NCBI GenBank assembly: GCA_018267215.1
Contig: JAFDYX010000002.1
Location: 124,001 to 188,000, forward strand
Direction: 5' to 3'
Origin: Bacteroidota bacterium
Lineage (GTDB): Bacteria > Bacteroidota > Bacteroidia > Cytophagales > Cyclobacteriaceae
DNA: 64,000 bases
How positions within the stretch are numbered: the first letter of the stretch is position 1; each line of letters starts with the position of its first letter. This document shows positions 17,358 to 26,045 of the stretch, one piece after another. A program made the position numbers and the translations under genes. A model generated the notes under the pieces. That model saw only the letters and a program-made list of their open reading frames with translations, ran no database searches and was not told the DNA's origin.

Positions 17358-19256
17358 ATGCGAAAATTGAATTGGTTTTTGGTTTTGCTGTTTTTGCCGC
17401 TAACAGTGGTTGGCCAATCTTCTGAAGGAAAAGAAGTAATCAACCTTTCCTCGCAAGGGGTTTTCTTTTCTATTGACTCTCTCACCACTTCGTTTATAGA
17501 CAGCACCCATGCTGTTACTTTTTTGGAGATTAACCCGAACCGTTTCAAACCCGGTATGCCCGACTGGCGAGTACCTTTTCCTAAATACATTTCGTTTTCT
17601 TTCCGGTCGCCAAAAAAAACAACAGTGTATCTGTATGGCGAAGAGACTGCCAACACCAAAATATATCAAACTACTGCGGCTGGTCGTTTCTTAAAACAGA
17701 TTAACCCTCAGGATTATACTTCTGCTTCGGCTACTGTTTTCCTGTTAGATGTGTACCAAGATTCCATCAGTCGCTTTGTCATCCATACTCAAATGTCAAA
17801 CGAAAATAATTATGGAATTCAATTTTGGGTAGTGCAAAAAAATCAACTCGATAATTTTTTTATTTACCATCGCGGTTTGTTGATAGAAGGAACAGAAGAG
17901 CTATGGGTAATGGCAGGCATGTTGCTGATGATGTTTCTCTACATCGGCTCAAAATTTATTCAACTAAAGTCGGCAGAATATGGCTACTATGCCGCTTACA
18001 TTATTTTTTTATTTGCCTACGTCAGCTTTCGGATTGTTTATATCCTCAACCCAAAATTTTCTAATTCTTTTGGCGACTGGTATTTCTATGTTAACAATCA
18101 ATTGCAGATCGGGGCTTATGCCATGTATTTTCCATTTTTAACTGCTTACCTGAACACCAAAATTAAAAATCTGTTTCTTCACAGGTTTCTCTGTTGGCTG
18201 CCGTTGGTTTTGGCCGGTTACATGGTGCTCGATGGATTGTTGATTTACTACGGGCAAACAGAAATTCATTTTGTTGTCTGGAATGTTGTTCGTGCCGGTT
18301 TACTGCTGATAGTGCTCTTTATGGCTTACCATGTTTACAAGATGAAAACCCCCTACGGGCTTTATCCGATCATCGGTGCACTGGCCTTGGATTTTTTTGG
18401 TTTGATCGCCATGGTATTGACTATCAGCAATCCGCTCGTCAACCTTCTCCCTATTCCTTTTTCATTTCCTATTTTCTATTACTTCGTGGGTATTGTTATC
18501 GAGTTGTTGTTCTTTTCGCTGGGCTTAGGTTACAAGAACAAACAAGATGAAATAGAAAAAGTAGAAGCGCAGGAAGCATTAAAATTAGCAGCCGAGCAAC
18601 AAAAGTTTGAACGCTACAAAACCGTGGTAGAAGTGCAGGAAAACGAGCGGGCGCGCATCGCCAAAGACTTGCACGATGGTGTGGGCGGCACGCTGTCGGG
18701 TATCAAAATTTCTTTAACAAATCTGTTGCCGCATTTGAAGATGAGTGAAAACCAACAACTTCAATTCGACCGGTCGGTGGACTTGCTCGACAGCTCCATT
18801 CACGAGCTGCGCAAAGTTGCGCACAACATGATGCCACCCTCGTTAATCCAATTTGGGTTGGCCTCTGCCCTGCGCGATTATTGCGATTCGGTAAACGGGA
18901 TGAAAACTGTTTACATTTCCTTTCAGGTAATGGGCACGGAAGTACGCCAGCCGGTATCGCGCGAAATAGTTATTTACCGCATCGTGCAGGAATTAATCAA
19001 CAACATTGTAAAACATGCGCAAGCGCGACAGGCACTGGTGGAGGTAGCTTACGAACAACGCCTGTTGTCTGTTACGGTAGAAGATGACGGCAAAGGCTTT
19101 GATACTTCGGTGTTATCTCAAACAAAAAGTGCCGGGTGGAAAAATATCCACTCGCGTGTAGATTTCCTGCATGGACGGTTGGATTTACGCTCCTCTTCTT
19201 CGGGCACATCCGTTCAGGTTCAAATTCCTATTTCTACGCAGCCGGTCTATCCCTGA
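17358..19256 (+). CDS. 7TMR-DISM sensor histidine kinase
   Basis: 632 residues: signal peptide (1-19, ending VVGQ), an extracytoplasmic sensor resembling 7TMR-DISM extracellular domain 2 (about 25-175), seven membrane segments (about 185-385), a coiled coil (about 390-430), a HisKA_3 dimerisation domain with phospho-acceptor His439 in RIAKDLHDGVGG, and a HATPase with N-box QELINNIVKHAQA and G-box VEDDGKGFD. The HisKA_3/NarX-type kinase pairs with LuxR-type regulators, and one starts 66 bases downstream. The ligand is unknown. Confidence 0.93.
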   Translation: MRKLNWFLVLLFLPLTVVGQSSEGKEVINLSSQGVFFSIDSLTTSFIDSTHAVTFLEINPNRFKPGMPDWRVPFPKYISFSFRSPKKTTVYLYGEETANTKIYQTTAAGRFLKQINPQDYTSASATVFLLDVYQDSISRFVIHTQMSNENNYGIQFWVVQKNQLDNFFIYHRGLLIEGTEELWVMAGMLLMMFLYIGSKFIQLKSAEYGYYAAYIIFLFAYVSFRIVYILNPKFSNSFGDWYFYVNNQLQIGAYAMYFPFLTAYLNTKIKNLFLHRFLCWLPLVLAGYMVLDGLLIYYGQTEIHFVVWNVVRAGLLLIVLFMAYHVYKMKTPYGLYPIIGALALDFFGLIAMVLTISNPLVNLLPIPFSFPIFYYFVGIVIELLFFSLGLGYKNKQDEIEKVEAQEALKLAAEQQKFERYKTVVEVQENERARIAKDLHDGVGGTLSGIKISLTNLLPHLKMSENQQLQFDRSVDLLDSSIHELRKVAHNMMPPSLIQFGLASALRDYCDSVNGMKTVYISFQVMGTEVRQPVSREIVIYRIVQELINNIVKHAQARQALVEVAYEQRLLSVTVEDDGKGFDTSVLSQTKSAGWKNIHSRVDFLHGRLDLRSSSSGTSVQVQIPISTQPVYP

Positions 19257-19322
19257 AATAGGGGATTTTTGTTTTCGTACTTGCCGGAGAAAATCATTCT
19301 CTTCAACTTCGTAACAAATAAG

Positions 19323-19961
19323 ATGAACCCCATTCGTGTATTTATAGTGGATGATCACCCCATGGTGATTGAGGGTATGCAAACCATGCTGAAGTCAGAG
19401 CCTGCGTTTGAGATTTCCGGTTATGCCATGTCTGCTTCTTCTTGCAAAGGTTTTTTTATCAGCCATACGGCAGATGTCGTTTTGCTCGACATCAATCTGC
19501 CCGATGAAAGCGGCATCCACTTATGTGAGTATTTGAAAAAAATTTCTCCCCCTCCCAAAATATTAGCCATCAGTAATTTGGATGGTGGCACGTTCATCAC
19601 TGAAATGATGAGTCGGGGAGCTGACGGGTATGTTTTAAAAAACGTAGGCAAAGACGAACTGATGAAGGCCATTACGACCGTGTGTCAAGGTAAACTGTAT
19701 TTAAGTGCCGATGCCAACGAAAAACTAAAAGCCGAAAAACAAAGGCGCGAGCAAATGCCTATTCTTACCCTGCGCGAAAAAGAAGTGCTGCAGTTAATTG
19801 CGCAAGGATTAACCAACACACAAATTGCCGAAAAACTTTTTGTCAGCGTATCTACTATTGACAGCCACCGCAAGCACCTGCTGGCCAAGCTGCACGTAAA
19901 CAACACAGCCTCACTGTTAAAAACCGCTTCAGAAAATTTTCTTCTGCCTTCCGAAAAATAA
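19323..19961 (+). CDS. LuxR/NarL-family response regulator
   Basis: 212 residues starting MNPIRVFIVDDHP at the ATG at 19323; the earlier in-frame start at 19269 adds residues that are not part of the receiver fold. The receiver domain has acidic pair Asp10/Asp11, phospho-acceptor Asp56 in VVLLDINLP and Lys in VLKNVGKDEL. The C-terminal LuxR HTH reads LTLREKEVLQLIAQGLTNTQIAEKL. It is the evident partner of the upstream kinase, in one transcript. Targets are unknown. The stop is four bases from the convergent metZ-like gene. Confidence 0.95.
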   Translation: MNPIRVFIVDDHPMVIEGMQTMLKSEPAFEISGYAMSASSCKGFFISHTADVVLLDINLPDESGIHLCEYLKKISPPPKILAISNLDGGTFITEMMSRGADGYVLKNVGKDELMKAITTVCQGKLYLSADANEKLKAEKQRREQMPILTLREKEVLQLIAQGLTNTQIAEKLFVSVSTIDSHRKHLLAKLHVNNTASLLKTASENFLLPSEK

Positions 19962-19965
19962 TTGC

Positions 19966-21150
19966 TTACCGCTGGCTTAGCTCAAGCGCTTGGGCTATGT
20001 CGCGTTGGATGTCGTCCGGATTTTCTAAACCTACCGACAAGCGAATCAAACCGGGTGTAATACCCACTGCCTCGCGCTCAGCTTCCGTTAGTTTAGAGTG
20101 TGTGGTAGAAGCCGGGTGAGTAGCGATGCTTCGGGTGTCGCCCAAGTTGGCCGAGTGCGAAAGCAGTTTCAGGCTGTTCAAAAATTTCCTACCGTGATCT
20201 ACTCCACCTTTTACTTCAAACGTAACTACTCCGCCACCCAACCGCATTTGTTTTTTGGCAAGGGCATGTTGCGGGTGCGAAGGGAGGAACGGGTATTTTA
20301 CATATACTACTTCTCCGCGTTTTTCAAGCCACTGTGCGGTGGCCAATGCGGTGGCGCAATGTCTCTCCATACGCACGGCTAATGTTTCTAAACTTTTAGA
20401 AAGGATCCAGGCGTTAAAAGGAGACATAGACGGCCCGGTGTGCCTGGCAAAAAAACGCACTTCTTTAATCAGTTTTTTAGTTCCCAAAACAGCTCCGCCA
20501 ATTACACGCCCTTGGCCGTCAATAAATTTAGTAGCGGAGTGAGTAACCAAATGCGCGCCCCAGGCTGCCGGATTTTGCAGATAAGGGGTAGCAAAACAAT
20601 TATCTACATTCAATATGATGTTGTGCTTAGCGGCCAGTTTGCCAATCCACTCCAAATCAATCAGGTCTAATGCCGGGTTGGAGGGAGTCTCCACAAAAAA
20701 TAATTTTGTGTTGGGCTGAATTGCCTTTTCCCAAGACGAAGGGTCGTTCAGTTCGGCATAAGAATGAGAGATATTGAAGCGCGGAAAAAGTGTGCTCAGT
20801 ATCTGATGGGTGGATCCGAAAATAGAACGCGAGGCCACCACATGATCGCCCGCCTTCAGCAATGCGGCCATGCTGATATACATGGCGGCCATGCCCGAGG
20901 CCGTGGCAATGCCGTCTTCAGTTCCTTCCAGCAGACAGAGTTTATCAATTAGTTCGGTGCTGTTGGGGTTAGAAAAACGGGAATAAATGTTTCCTTGTAT
21001 TTCATCGGCAAACAAAGCGCGTGCTTGTTCGGCATCATCAAAAACAAAACTGGAAGTTAAATAAAGCGGGGTAGAGTGTTCTCTAAAACTTGTACGATTG
21101 CTTTGGGTGCGCACAGCATCGGTTTCAAAATTTCTTTTCTTTTCTGACAT
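19966..21150 (-). CDS. metZ: Cys/Met metabolism PLP enzyme, likely O-succinylhomoserine sulfhydrylase
   Basis: 394 residues of the trans-sulfuration PLP family: SRFSNPNSTELIDKLCLLEG, SGMAAM, VDNCFATPYLQNP, and PLP Lys208 in HSATKFIDGQGR, then the C-terminal IATHPASTTH and LIRLSVGLE. The GQGRVIGGAV context favours the MetZ branch (O-succinylhomoserine plus sulfide to homocysteine), but cystathionine gamma-synthase or a lyase cannot be excluded by reading. It lies 51 bases downstream of the OsmC gene start region on the same strand. Confidence 0.85.
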   Translation of the reverse strand: MSEKKRNFETDAVRTQSNRTSFREHSTPLYLTSSFVFDDAEQARALFADEIQGNIYSRFSNPNSTELIDKLCLLEGTEDGIATASGMAAMYISMAALLKAGDHVVASRSIFGSTHQILSTLFPRFNISHSYAELNDPSSWEKAIQPNTKLFFVETPSNPALDLIDLEWIGKLAAKHNIILNVDNCFATPYLQNPAAWGAHLVTHSATKFIDGQGRVIGGAVLGTKKLIKEVRFFARHTGPSMSPFNAWILSKSLETLAVRMERHCATALATAQWLEKRGEVVYVKYPFLPSHPQHALAKKQMRLGGGVVTFEVKGGVDHGRKFLNSLKLLSHSANLGDTRSIATHPASTTHSKLTEAEREAVGITPGLIRLSVGLENPDDIQRDIAQALELSQR

Positions 21151-21201
21151 GATATCTATTTTTAAAATTGTTTGGGTTATGCTTTTATACTACTCTAAAT
21201 T

Positions 21202-21621
21202 TTAGTTGATGATTTCAAAACTGTGCGTAACACGTGCTGTCTTTTCCAGTGTTTTGGCAACGGAACAATATTTTCCTACTGACAGGTCAATTGCTTTCTT
21301 GGCCTTGTCGGGATTAATGTTTCCAAATAATTTGTAGTGCGCATGCACTTCGGTGTAAAGCGAGGGTGTGCTATCTTTTTGACGTTCGCCTGTTACGGTA
21401 ATTTTTATGTCTTTCAATACCTCACGTTGTTTGCGCAGGATCGTGATCACATCTATGGCGCTGCACGCGCCCATGGCAGCCAGCAAAGTCTGCATGGGCC
21501 GCATGCCCAGATCGTGGCCGCCATCGGCAGGCGAGCCATCTAATAAAATTTTTTTACCCGACTCATTAACGGCCTCCATCGCACAACCGTCATTGATCCG
21601 GTTTAATTCAATCTTAACCAT
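21202..21621 (-). CDS. OsmC-family protein
   Basis: 139 residues starting MVKIELNR at 21621; a longer in-frame start at 21657 would overlap the symporter's stop. OsmC/Ohr features: Cys53 in AAMGACSAIDV and Cys119 in VGKYCSVAKTL, the redox pair used to reduce organic hydroperoxides, plus MRPMQTLLAAMG. The Ohr versus OsmC/YhfA subtype is not resolved; the GACSAIDVITIL wording resembles the YhfA-like subgroup. It is eight bases after the symporter gene, probably cotranscribed. Confidence 0.87.
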   Translation of the reverse strand: MVKIELNRINDGCAMEAVNESGKKILLDGSPADGGHDLGMRPMQTLLAAMGACSAIDVITILRKQREVLKDIKITVTGERQKDSTPSLYTEVHAHYKLFGNINPDKAKKAIDLSVGKYCSVAKTLEKTARVTHSFEIIN

Positions 21622-21629
21622 ATTTTTAT

Positions 21630-23000
21630 TTATTTTTTCTGATACAAACTTCCCCAAATCATGGCAACAAAACTAACTAAAGTTGCCGGCAATAAACTAG
21701 GCCATCCGGTTTCATACACTTCAAAAATAATCCAGGTTAGCAGGCCGGTAGCCATAGCCAAAAATGCACCGCGGCTGGTGGCCTTCGACCAATACAGACC
21801 CAGCACCAGCGGAGCAAACAAAGAAACCAAACTCAGAATAGAAGACTCACCCACTAATTCATAGATGTTTGATCGTAGGCAGGCCATGACAGTGGCCACC
21901 ATGCTAAAGGCCAAAATGCACAGCCGTGTTACATACAGCAACTGCTTGTCAGACAGCCGGTCTTTGGTTAAAGGCTTGATCAGGTTTTCAGAAAAAATAA
22001 CAGATGGCGCCAACAAAGCCGAACTGGTAGTGCTCATAATGGCGGAAAGGAGCGAACCGAAAAAAAGTACCTGCACAAAAATATTGGTATGCGCTAAAAC
22101 CATACGGGGCAGCGCAAGTTGCGTTTCCCCATAAGCAAAGCCAGGATACAAGTGCTTTACACAGATGCTGATAAAAATAGGGAGCATGGCGATGGTTAAA
22201 TACATGGCGGCAGCGATGAAGCACGAGCGCACGGCCACCTTCACCGAACCTGAAGACATCACGCGCTGAAAAATATCTTGTGACGGAAGAGAGCCAAGCC
22301 CCAACACAGACCAAGCGCTGAGGTAAATCATCACTTCTTTAAATTCGGGTTTGGGCAAAAAACGAAATGTACCGGCCGGCATGGTGCCGAGTACGGCCAC
22401 TACCCCACCCGATTTATTGCCGAGGATAATGGCTAATGTAATCAGCCCGAAAATAATGACCATGCTCTGAAAAAAATCTGTAACAGAAATCGCCCACATG
22501 CCGCCAATAAAAGTATAAAAAGTAACGATGCTGGCCGCCAGAATGGCTCCCTGCCACACGGGCATTCCGGTTACTATATTCAATATCAGACCCAGCGCTA
22601 CTAACTGGGCGGCAATGTAGCCTACGTAAGGTACTGCCAAAAAAAAACTGGCTACCAGTTCGGTGCGTTTGCCATAGCGCGTTTTAAAAAAATCGCCTAA
22701 GGTGAGGAGGTTCATTTTATACAACTTGCGTGCAAAAAAAAGTCCGAACAGCAGCAAGCACAACGCCCCACCAAACGGGTCTTCAATGACAGAATACAAG
22801 CCGCCTTTTAAAAATTCTGCCGATGCCCCAAATACAGTTTCAGACCCAAACCAAATAGCAAACAAAGCGGCCGAACTCAATGGCAACGGAAGGCTACGTC
22901 CGGCCAGCATAAAGTCGCCCGTGTTTTTTACCCTGCGAGAGGCCCAATAACCGATGAAGATGGTGAACGAAAGGTAGCAGATGATAAACGTAAGGAGCAA
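21630..23000 (-). CDS. Sodium:solute symporter (SSS family)
   Basis: 456 residues with about 13 hydrophobic segments. N-terminal family phrases are GYWASRRVKNTGDFMLAGRSLPL and SAALFAIWFGSETVFGASAEFLKGG. This fits the SSS family (Na+-coupled uptake of sugars, amino acids or similar); the substrate cannot be told. The start is taken as a TTG at 23000, since no ATG precedes the first membrane segment after the in-frame TGA just upstream. It overlaps no gene and leads into the OsmC gene. Confidence 0.87.
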   Translation of the reverse strand: MLLTFIICYLSFTIFIGYWASRRVKNTGDFMLAGRSLPLPLSSAALFAIWFGSETVFGASAEFLKGGLYSVIEDPFGGALCLLLFGLFFARKLYKMNLLTLGDFFKTRYGKRTELVASFFLAVPYVGYIAAQLVALGLILNIVTGMPVWQGAILAASIVTFYTFIGGMWAISVTDFFQSMVIIFGLITLAIILGNKSGGVVAVLGTMPAGTFRFLPKPEFKEVMIYLSAWSVLGLGSLPSQDIFQRVMSSGSVKVAVRSCFIAAAMYLTIAMLPIFISICVKHLYPGFAYGETQLALPRMVLAHTNIFVQVLFFGSLLSAIMSTTSSALLAPSVIFSENLIKPLTKDRLSDKQLLYVTRLCILAFSMVATVMACLRSNIYELVGESSILSLVSLFAPLVLGLYWSKATSRGAFLAMATGLLTWIIFEVYETGWPSLLPATLVSFVAMIWGSLYQKK

Positions 23001-23070
23001 CGCAGGCCGGGGTTTGTCAGGTACGATTCAAACTAACAAAGCAATCGCGTTAATTCCAAAAAAATATTTT

Positions 23071-23095
23071 TAAAAAAGAACTGATAGATGTTCTT
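23071..23095 (-). terminator. Intrinsic terminator after the YceI gene
   Basis: On the minus strand, the stem AAGAAC/GTTCTT (23090-23095 with 23076-23081, 8-base loop) is followed by a run of six T, then more A/T. The stem overlaps the YceI stop codon. Confidence 0.55.
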
Positions 23096-23630
23096 ATAAA
23101 GACTTGTAGTTAAACTCAACCGTAACCTCTACCTGTTCGGCAATTTTCTGCCACAGAAACTCGGGTACCTTCACGTCATAGTCTTCCAGTTTCACGATGA
23201 ACTTAGACTTCATCACCTTGTGGTCGTTTTCATTTTTTATCGAGCCGTGGATTTCCACATTCTTTGTTACCCCGTGTATTGTCAACTTCCCGGCAGCCAC
23301 CACTGTTTGTTCACTCGAAACATCTTTTGCATAGCCTGTTATCTTCCCTTCAAAAATCGCTTTCGGAAATTTTTCTGACTCCATGTATTTCTGATTAAAC
23401 TCACCTTTCATCAGCGACTCTGCAAATTGAAATTCGCGGATCGGAACAGAAAACACTACCTCTCCGGTTTCTTCATTAAAAATGCTGCTGCCCATCCGGT
23501 TTTCGGCTGTAATGTCTTCAATAGCCGCACTCGAAAAGAAACGGATAAAACTTTTGTCTGACGAAAATTTTTGTGCGCGGCTTGGAATGGCAAGAACTAA
23601 TACCATTAATAAAAGAATGAACTTATTCAT
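23094..23630 (-). CDS. YceI-family periplasmic protein
   Basis: 178 residues: signal peptide 1-19 (ending PSRAQ), then a YceI-like lipocalin fold with FSSDKSFIRFFSSAAIEDITAENR, MKGEFNQKYMESEKFPKAIFEGKITGY and GKLTIHGVTKNVEIHGSI. YceI proteins bind isoprenoid or other amphiphilic ligands; the ligand here is unknown. The ATG at 23630 is followed directly by the signal sequence. It is flanked by terminators at 23071 and 23678 on its strand, so it is likely a single-gene transcript. Confidence 0.88.
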   Translation of the reverse strand: MNKFILLLMVLVLAIPSRAQKFSSDKSFIRFFSSAAIEDITAENRMGSSIFNEETGEVVFSVPIREFQFAESLMKGEFNQKYMESEKFPKAIFEGKITGYAKDVSSEQTVVAAGKLTIHGVTKNVEIHGSIKNENDHKVMKSKFIVKLEDYDVKVPEFLWQKIAEQVEVTVEFNYKSL

Positions 23631-23677
23631 GGCGTAAATTTATGAATACAATTTACGGAAGAATATAAAAAAAGAAA

Positions 23678-23706
23678 ATCCCCCAAAGTCCTGGACCCCG
23701 GGGGAT
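23678..23706 (-). terminator. GC-rich hairpin terminator of the micro membrane protein gene
   Basis: ATCCCCC (23678-23684) and GGGGGAT (23700-23706) form a perfect 7-bp stem with an inner GTCC/GGAC. On the minus strand the stem is followed by TTTCTTTTTTT. It terminates transcription from the gene at 24003 before yceI. Confidence 0.65.
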
Positions 23707-23814
23707 AATCTTGTCTATAGTTGGCTTTAATCTGATACTAAGGTAAGGGGTCATAAAAAGACCACCATACGCTATCCGACCAAGTGATTATTTTTACTGT
23801 TAAGAAGTCGAATT

Positions 23815-24003
23815 TTACCGTTGAATTGATTGGAGCGAATCTTTTTTTAAGGAATCGCTGCCCAAATGAGGGCTGTTTTGCTCTTTCGATCTGGATTTTG
23901 ATCCCGGAAAGGTAGTGCGCCTGCTCATGTCGTATCCCACATACATCAGGAAGAGTACAAACGCGATAGAAAAACCCACAAATATTTTTTTTGATTTCTT
24001 CAT
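23815..24003 (-). CDS. Small single-pass membrane protein
   Basis: 62 residues starting MKKSKKIF at the ATG at 24003; an earlier in-frame ATG at 24075 lies within nadE's leader and reads like non-coding sequence. One membrane segment (about 7-23, IFVGFSIAFVLFLMYVGY) is followed by a Ser/Lys-rich tail. I know of similar short proteins in related genomes but not their function. It is divergent from nadE (87 bases between starts) and followed by a strong hairpin terminator at 23678. Confidence 0.6.
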   Translation of the reverse strand: MKKSKKIFVGFSIAFVLFLMYVGYDMSRRTTFPGSKSRSKEQNSPHLGSDSLKKDSLQSIQR

Positions 24004-24090
24004 GCCGGTACAAAAATAAACGTTTGAACCACACTCGTTAAAAATGATTTGCCACCGGAAGAAGTTAACTTGCACCTTCTTTTATTACCA

Positions 24091-25941
24091 ATGGCCGATC
24101 GTATCATAAAAATAGCCGGAGCTTCCTTAAACCAAACTCCGCTCGACTGGGAAAATAATATAGCCAACATCCTGCAAGCCATGGAGGAGGCCAAAAAGGA
24201 GAATGTAAAAATCCTTTGCCTGCCCGAGCTTTGCATAACTGGTTATGGCTGCGAAGATGTTTTTTTAAGTGACTGGCTTGCCGAGAAAGCCTTTCAAAAA
24301 TTATTGACTATAGCTCAACATAGTACAGCCATTACTGTTTATGTGGGGCTGCCCGTGCGGCTGGATGGCCAAACGTACAACGGAGCCGCACTAATAGACA
24401 ATGGCAAAATACTGGGCATCACCCTCAAACAAAATCTTCCGCACGATGGAGTTCATTACGAACCACGCTGGTTTGTGCCGTGGCAGGCAGGCAAAAAAAA
24501 AGAAATCATTTTGCAAGGCCACAAAATTTGGGTGGGCGACCTGATCTATTCCGCACAGGGAATAAAAATCGGAATTGAAATTTGCGAAGATGGCTGGTCG
24601 AAAGAAAAAAGGCCGGGCTACAAACTGAAAGAACAAGGTGTGGATTTAATTTTGAATGGAAGCGCCAGTCATTTCGCGTTTGGAAAAAGTAAGGAGCGCG
24701 AAAGCCAAGTGGTGGTAGCGGGTTCATCCTTGTTTCATTGCACTTATGTTTTTGTCAACCTCTTAGGCAACGAAGCCGGTCGGATGGTTTACGATGGCGA
24801 CATCATCATGGCCCAACAGGGAAAATTGGTAGCCTCCGGCACAAGGCTTTCTTTCAAAAATTATAACCTGCTAACTGCTGAAATTAATTTTGATAACCCC
24901 GGTGCAACACCCACTTTGCCTCAGGCTGACGTGTGCCAAAAAAATGAAGAGTTTGGTCAAGCTGCAGCACTGGCACTGTTTGACTACCTCCGTAAGAGCA
25001 GAGCCAAAGGTTTTGTGCTTAGCCTGAGTGGAGGTGCCGATTCTTCGTGCTGTGCCGTACTGGTAGCCGAAATGGTGAGGAGAGCAAGCCACGAGTTGGG
25101 GTGGGAAGCCTTCAGTAAAAAATTAGAACTCGCAACGGTAGCAAATGAAAAAGAAGCTGTCGGGCTTTTGCTTACCTGTGCTTATCAAGGCACAAAAAAT
25201 TCTTCCCTTGCTACTCTTCAGGCTGCCCAAACATTAGCCGGATCTATTGGCGCCAATTTTTTTCACTGGACTGTAGATGAAGAAATCAATTCTTATGAAA
25301 GTAAAATTGAAAAAGCACTTCAACGAAAATTAACCTGGCAGCAAGACGACATCGCCAAACAAAATATTCAGGCACGGGCACGCTCGCCCATCATCTGGAT
25401 GTTGGCCAATGTTAAGCAAAGCATATTGCTCACCACCTCTAACCGGAGCGAAGGCGATGTGGGTTATGCCACCATGGATGGCGACACCAGCGGCAGCCTG
25501 GCGCCCCTAGCCGGTGTGGACAAGCCTTTCATTTTACAATGGCTGCAGTGGGCAGAAAAAGAATTGGCCTACTCAGGATTGAAACCCGTCAACACTTTAC
25601 AGCCTACGGCTGAACTCAGGCCACCCGACCGGGCGCAAACAGATGAAAAAGACCTGATGCCTTATCCTGTATTGGTCGAGATTGAAAAACTCGGCATACG
25701 CGACCGGAAAAAGCCATCGGAAATTTACGCTGCTCTTTCGGAGAAATATCAGGACACTGCCGACCTAAAAAATTATATCAAAAAATTTTTCAGGCTCTGG
25801 TCAATCAATCAATGGAAGCGCGAGCGCTTCGCTCCTTCTTTTCATTTCGATGAGTTGAATGTTGATCCGCGAAGCTGGTGCCGCTTCCCTATTTTAAGTG
25901 GTGGCTTTAAAGATGAATTAGAAGAGTTGGATAAACTTTAA
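24091..25941 (+). CDS. nadE: Glutamine-dependent NAD+ synthetase
   Basis: Last step of NAD synthesis: amidates nicotinate adenine dinucleotide with glutamine-derived ammonia. 616 residues starting MADRIIKIAG at 24091; an earlier in-frame ATG at 24049 gives a non-family extension. The N-terminal nitrilase domain has the triad Glu46 (LPELCIT), Lys113 (LKQNLPHD) and Cys165 (GIEICEDGW). The C-terminal synthetase has the SGGADS P-loop at 313-318. The fused two-domain form needs no separate ammonia source. Confidence 0.97.
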   Translation: MADRIIKIAGASLNQTPLDWENNIANILQAMEEAKKENVKILCLPELCITGYGCEDVFLSDWLAEKAFQKLLTIAQHSTAITVYVGLPVRLDGQTYNGAALIDNGKILGITLKQNLPHDGVHYEPRWFVPWQAGKKKEIILQGHKIWVGDLIYSAQGIKIGIEICEDGWSKEKRPGYKLKEQGVDLILNGSASHFAFGKSKERESQVVVAGSSLFHCTYVFVNLLGNEAGRMVYDGDIIMAQQGKLVASGTRLSFKNYNLLTAEINFDNPGATPTLPQADVCQKNEEFGQAAALALFDYLRKSRAKGFVLSLSGGADSSCCAVLVAEMVRRASHELGWEAFSKKLELATVANEKEAVGLLLTCAYQGTKNSSLATLQAAQTLAGSIGANFFHWTVDEEINSYESKIEKALQRKLTWQQDDIAKQNIQARARSPIIWMLANVKQSILLTTSNRSEGDVGYATMDGDTSGSLAPLAGVDKPFILQWLQWAEKELAYSGLKPVNTLQPTAELRPPDRAQTDEKDLMPYPVLVEIEKLGIRDRKKPSEIYAALSEKYQDTADLKNYIKKFFRLWSINQWKRERFAPSFHFDELNVDPRSWCRFPILSGGFKDELEELDKL

Positions 25942-25944
25942 GCC

Positions 25945-25974
25945 TTTGCCGTTGTGCGGCTTCTCGTATCTTTG
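25945..25974 (+). promoter_or_regulatory. Promoter of lgt (-33 TTTG, -7 TATCTTTG)
   Basis: TTTG (25945-25948) and TATCTTTG (25967-25974) are exact matches to the Bacteroidota -33 and -7 boxes with an 18-base spacer, close to the usual 19-20. The promoter begins four bases after the nadE stop and leaves a leader of about 65 bases before lgt. Confidence 0.65.
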
Positions 25975-26045
25975 CCGATTGAAGTTTAAAAAAGATTAAA
26001 CTTACCACCATCATTTTGAATCTAATCCCTAATCTGTAAGCCTTT

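Noticed and set aside
21151..21201. SAM riboswitch upstream of the metZ-like gene
   Set aside because: The gap is only about 50 bases, AT-rich, with no stem pattern of known SAM riboswitches.
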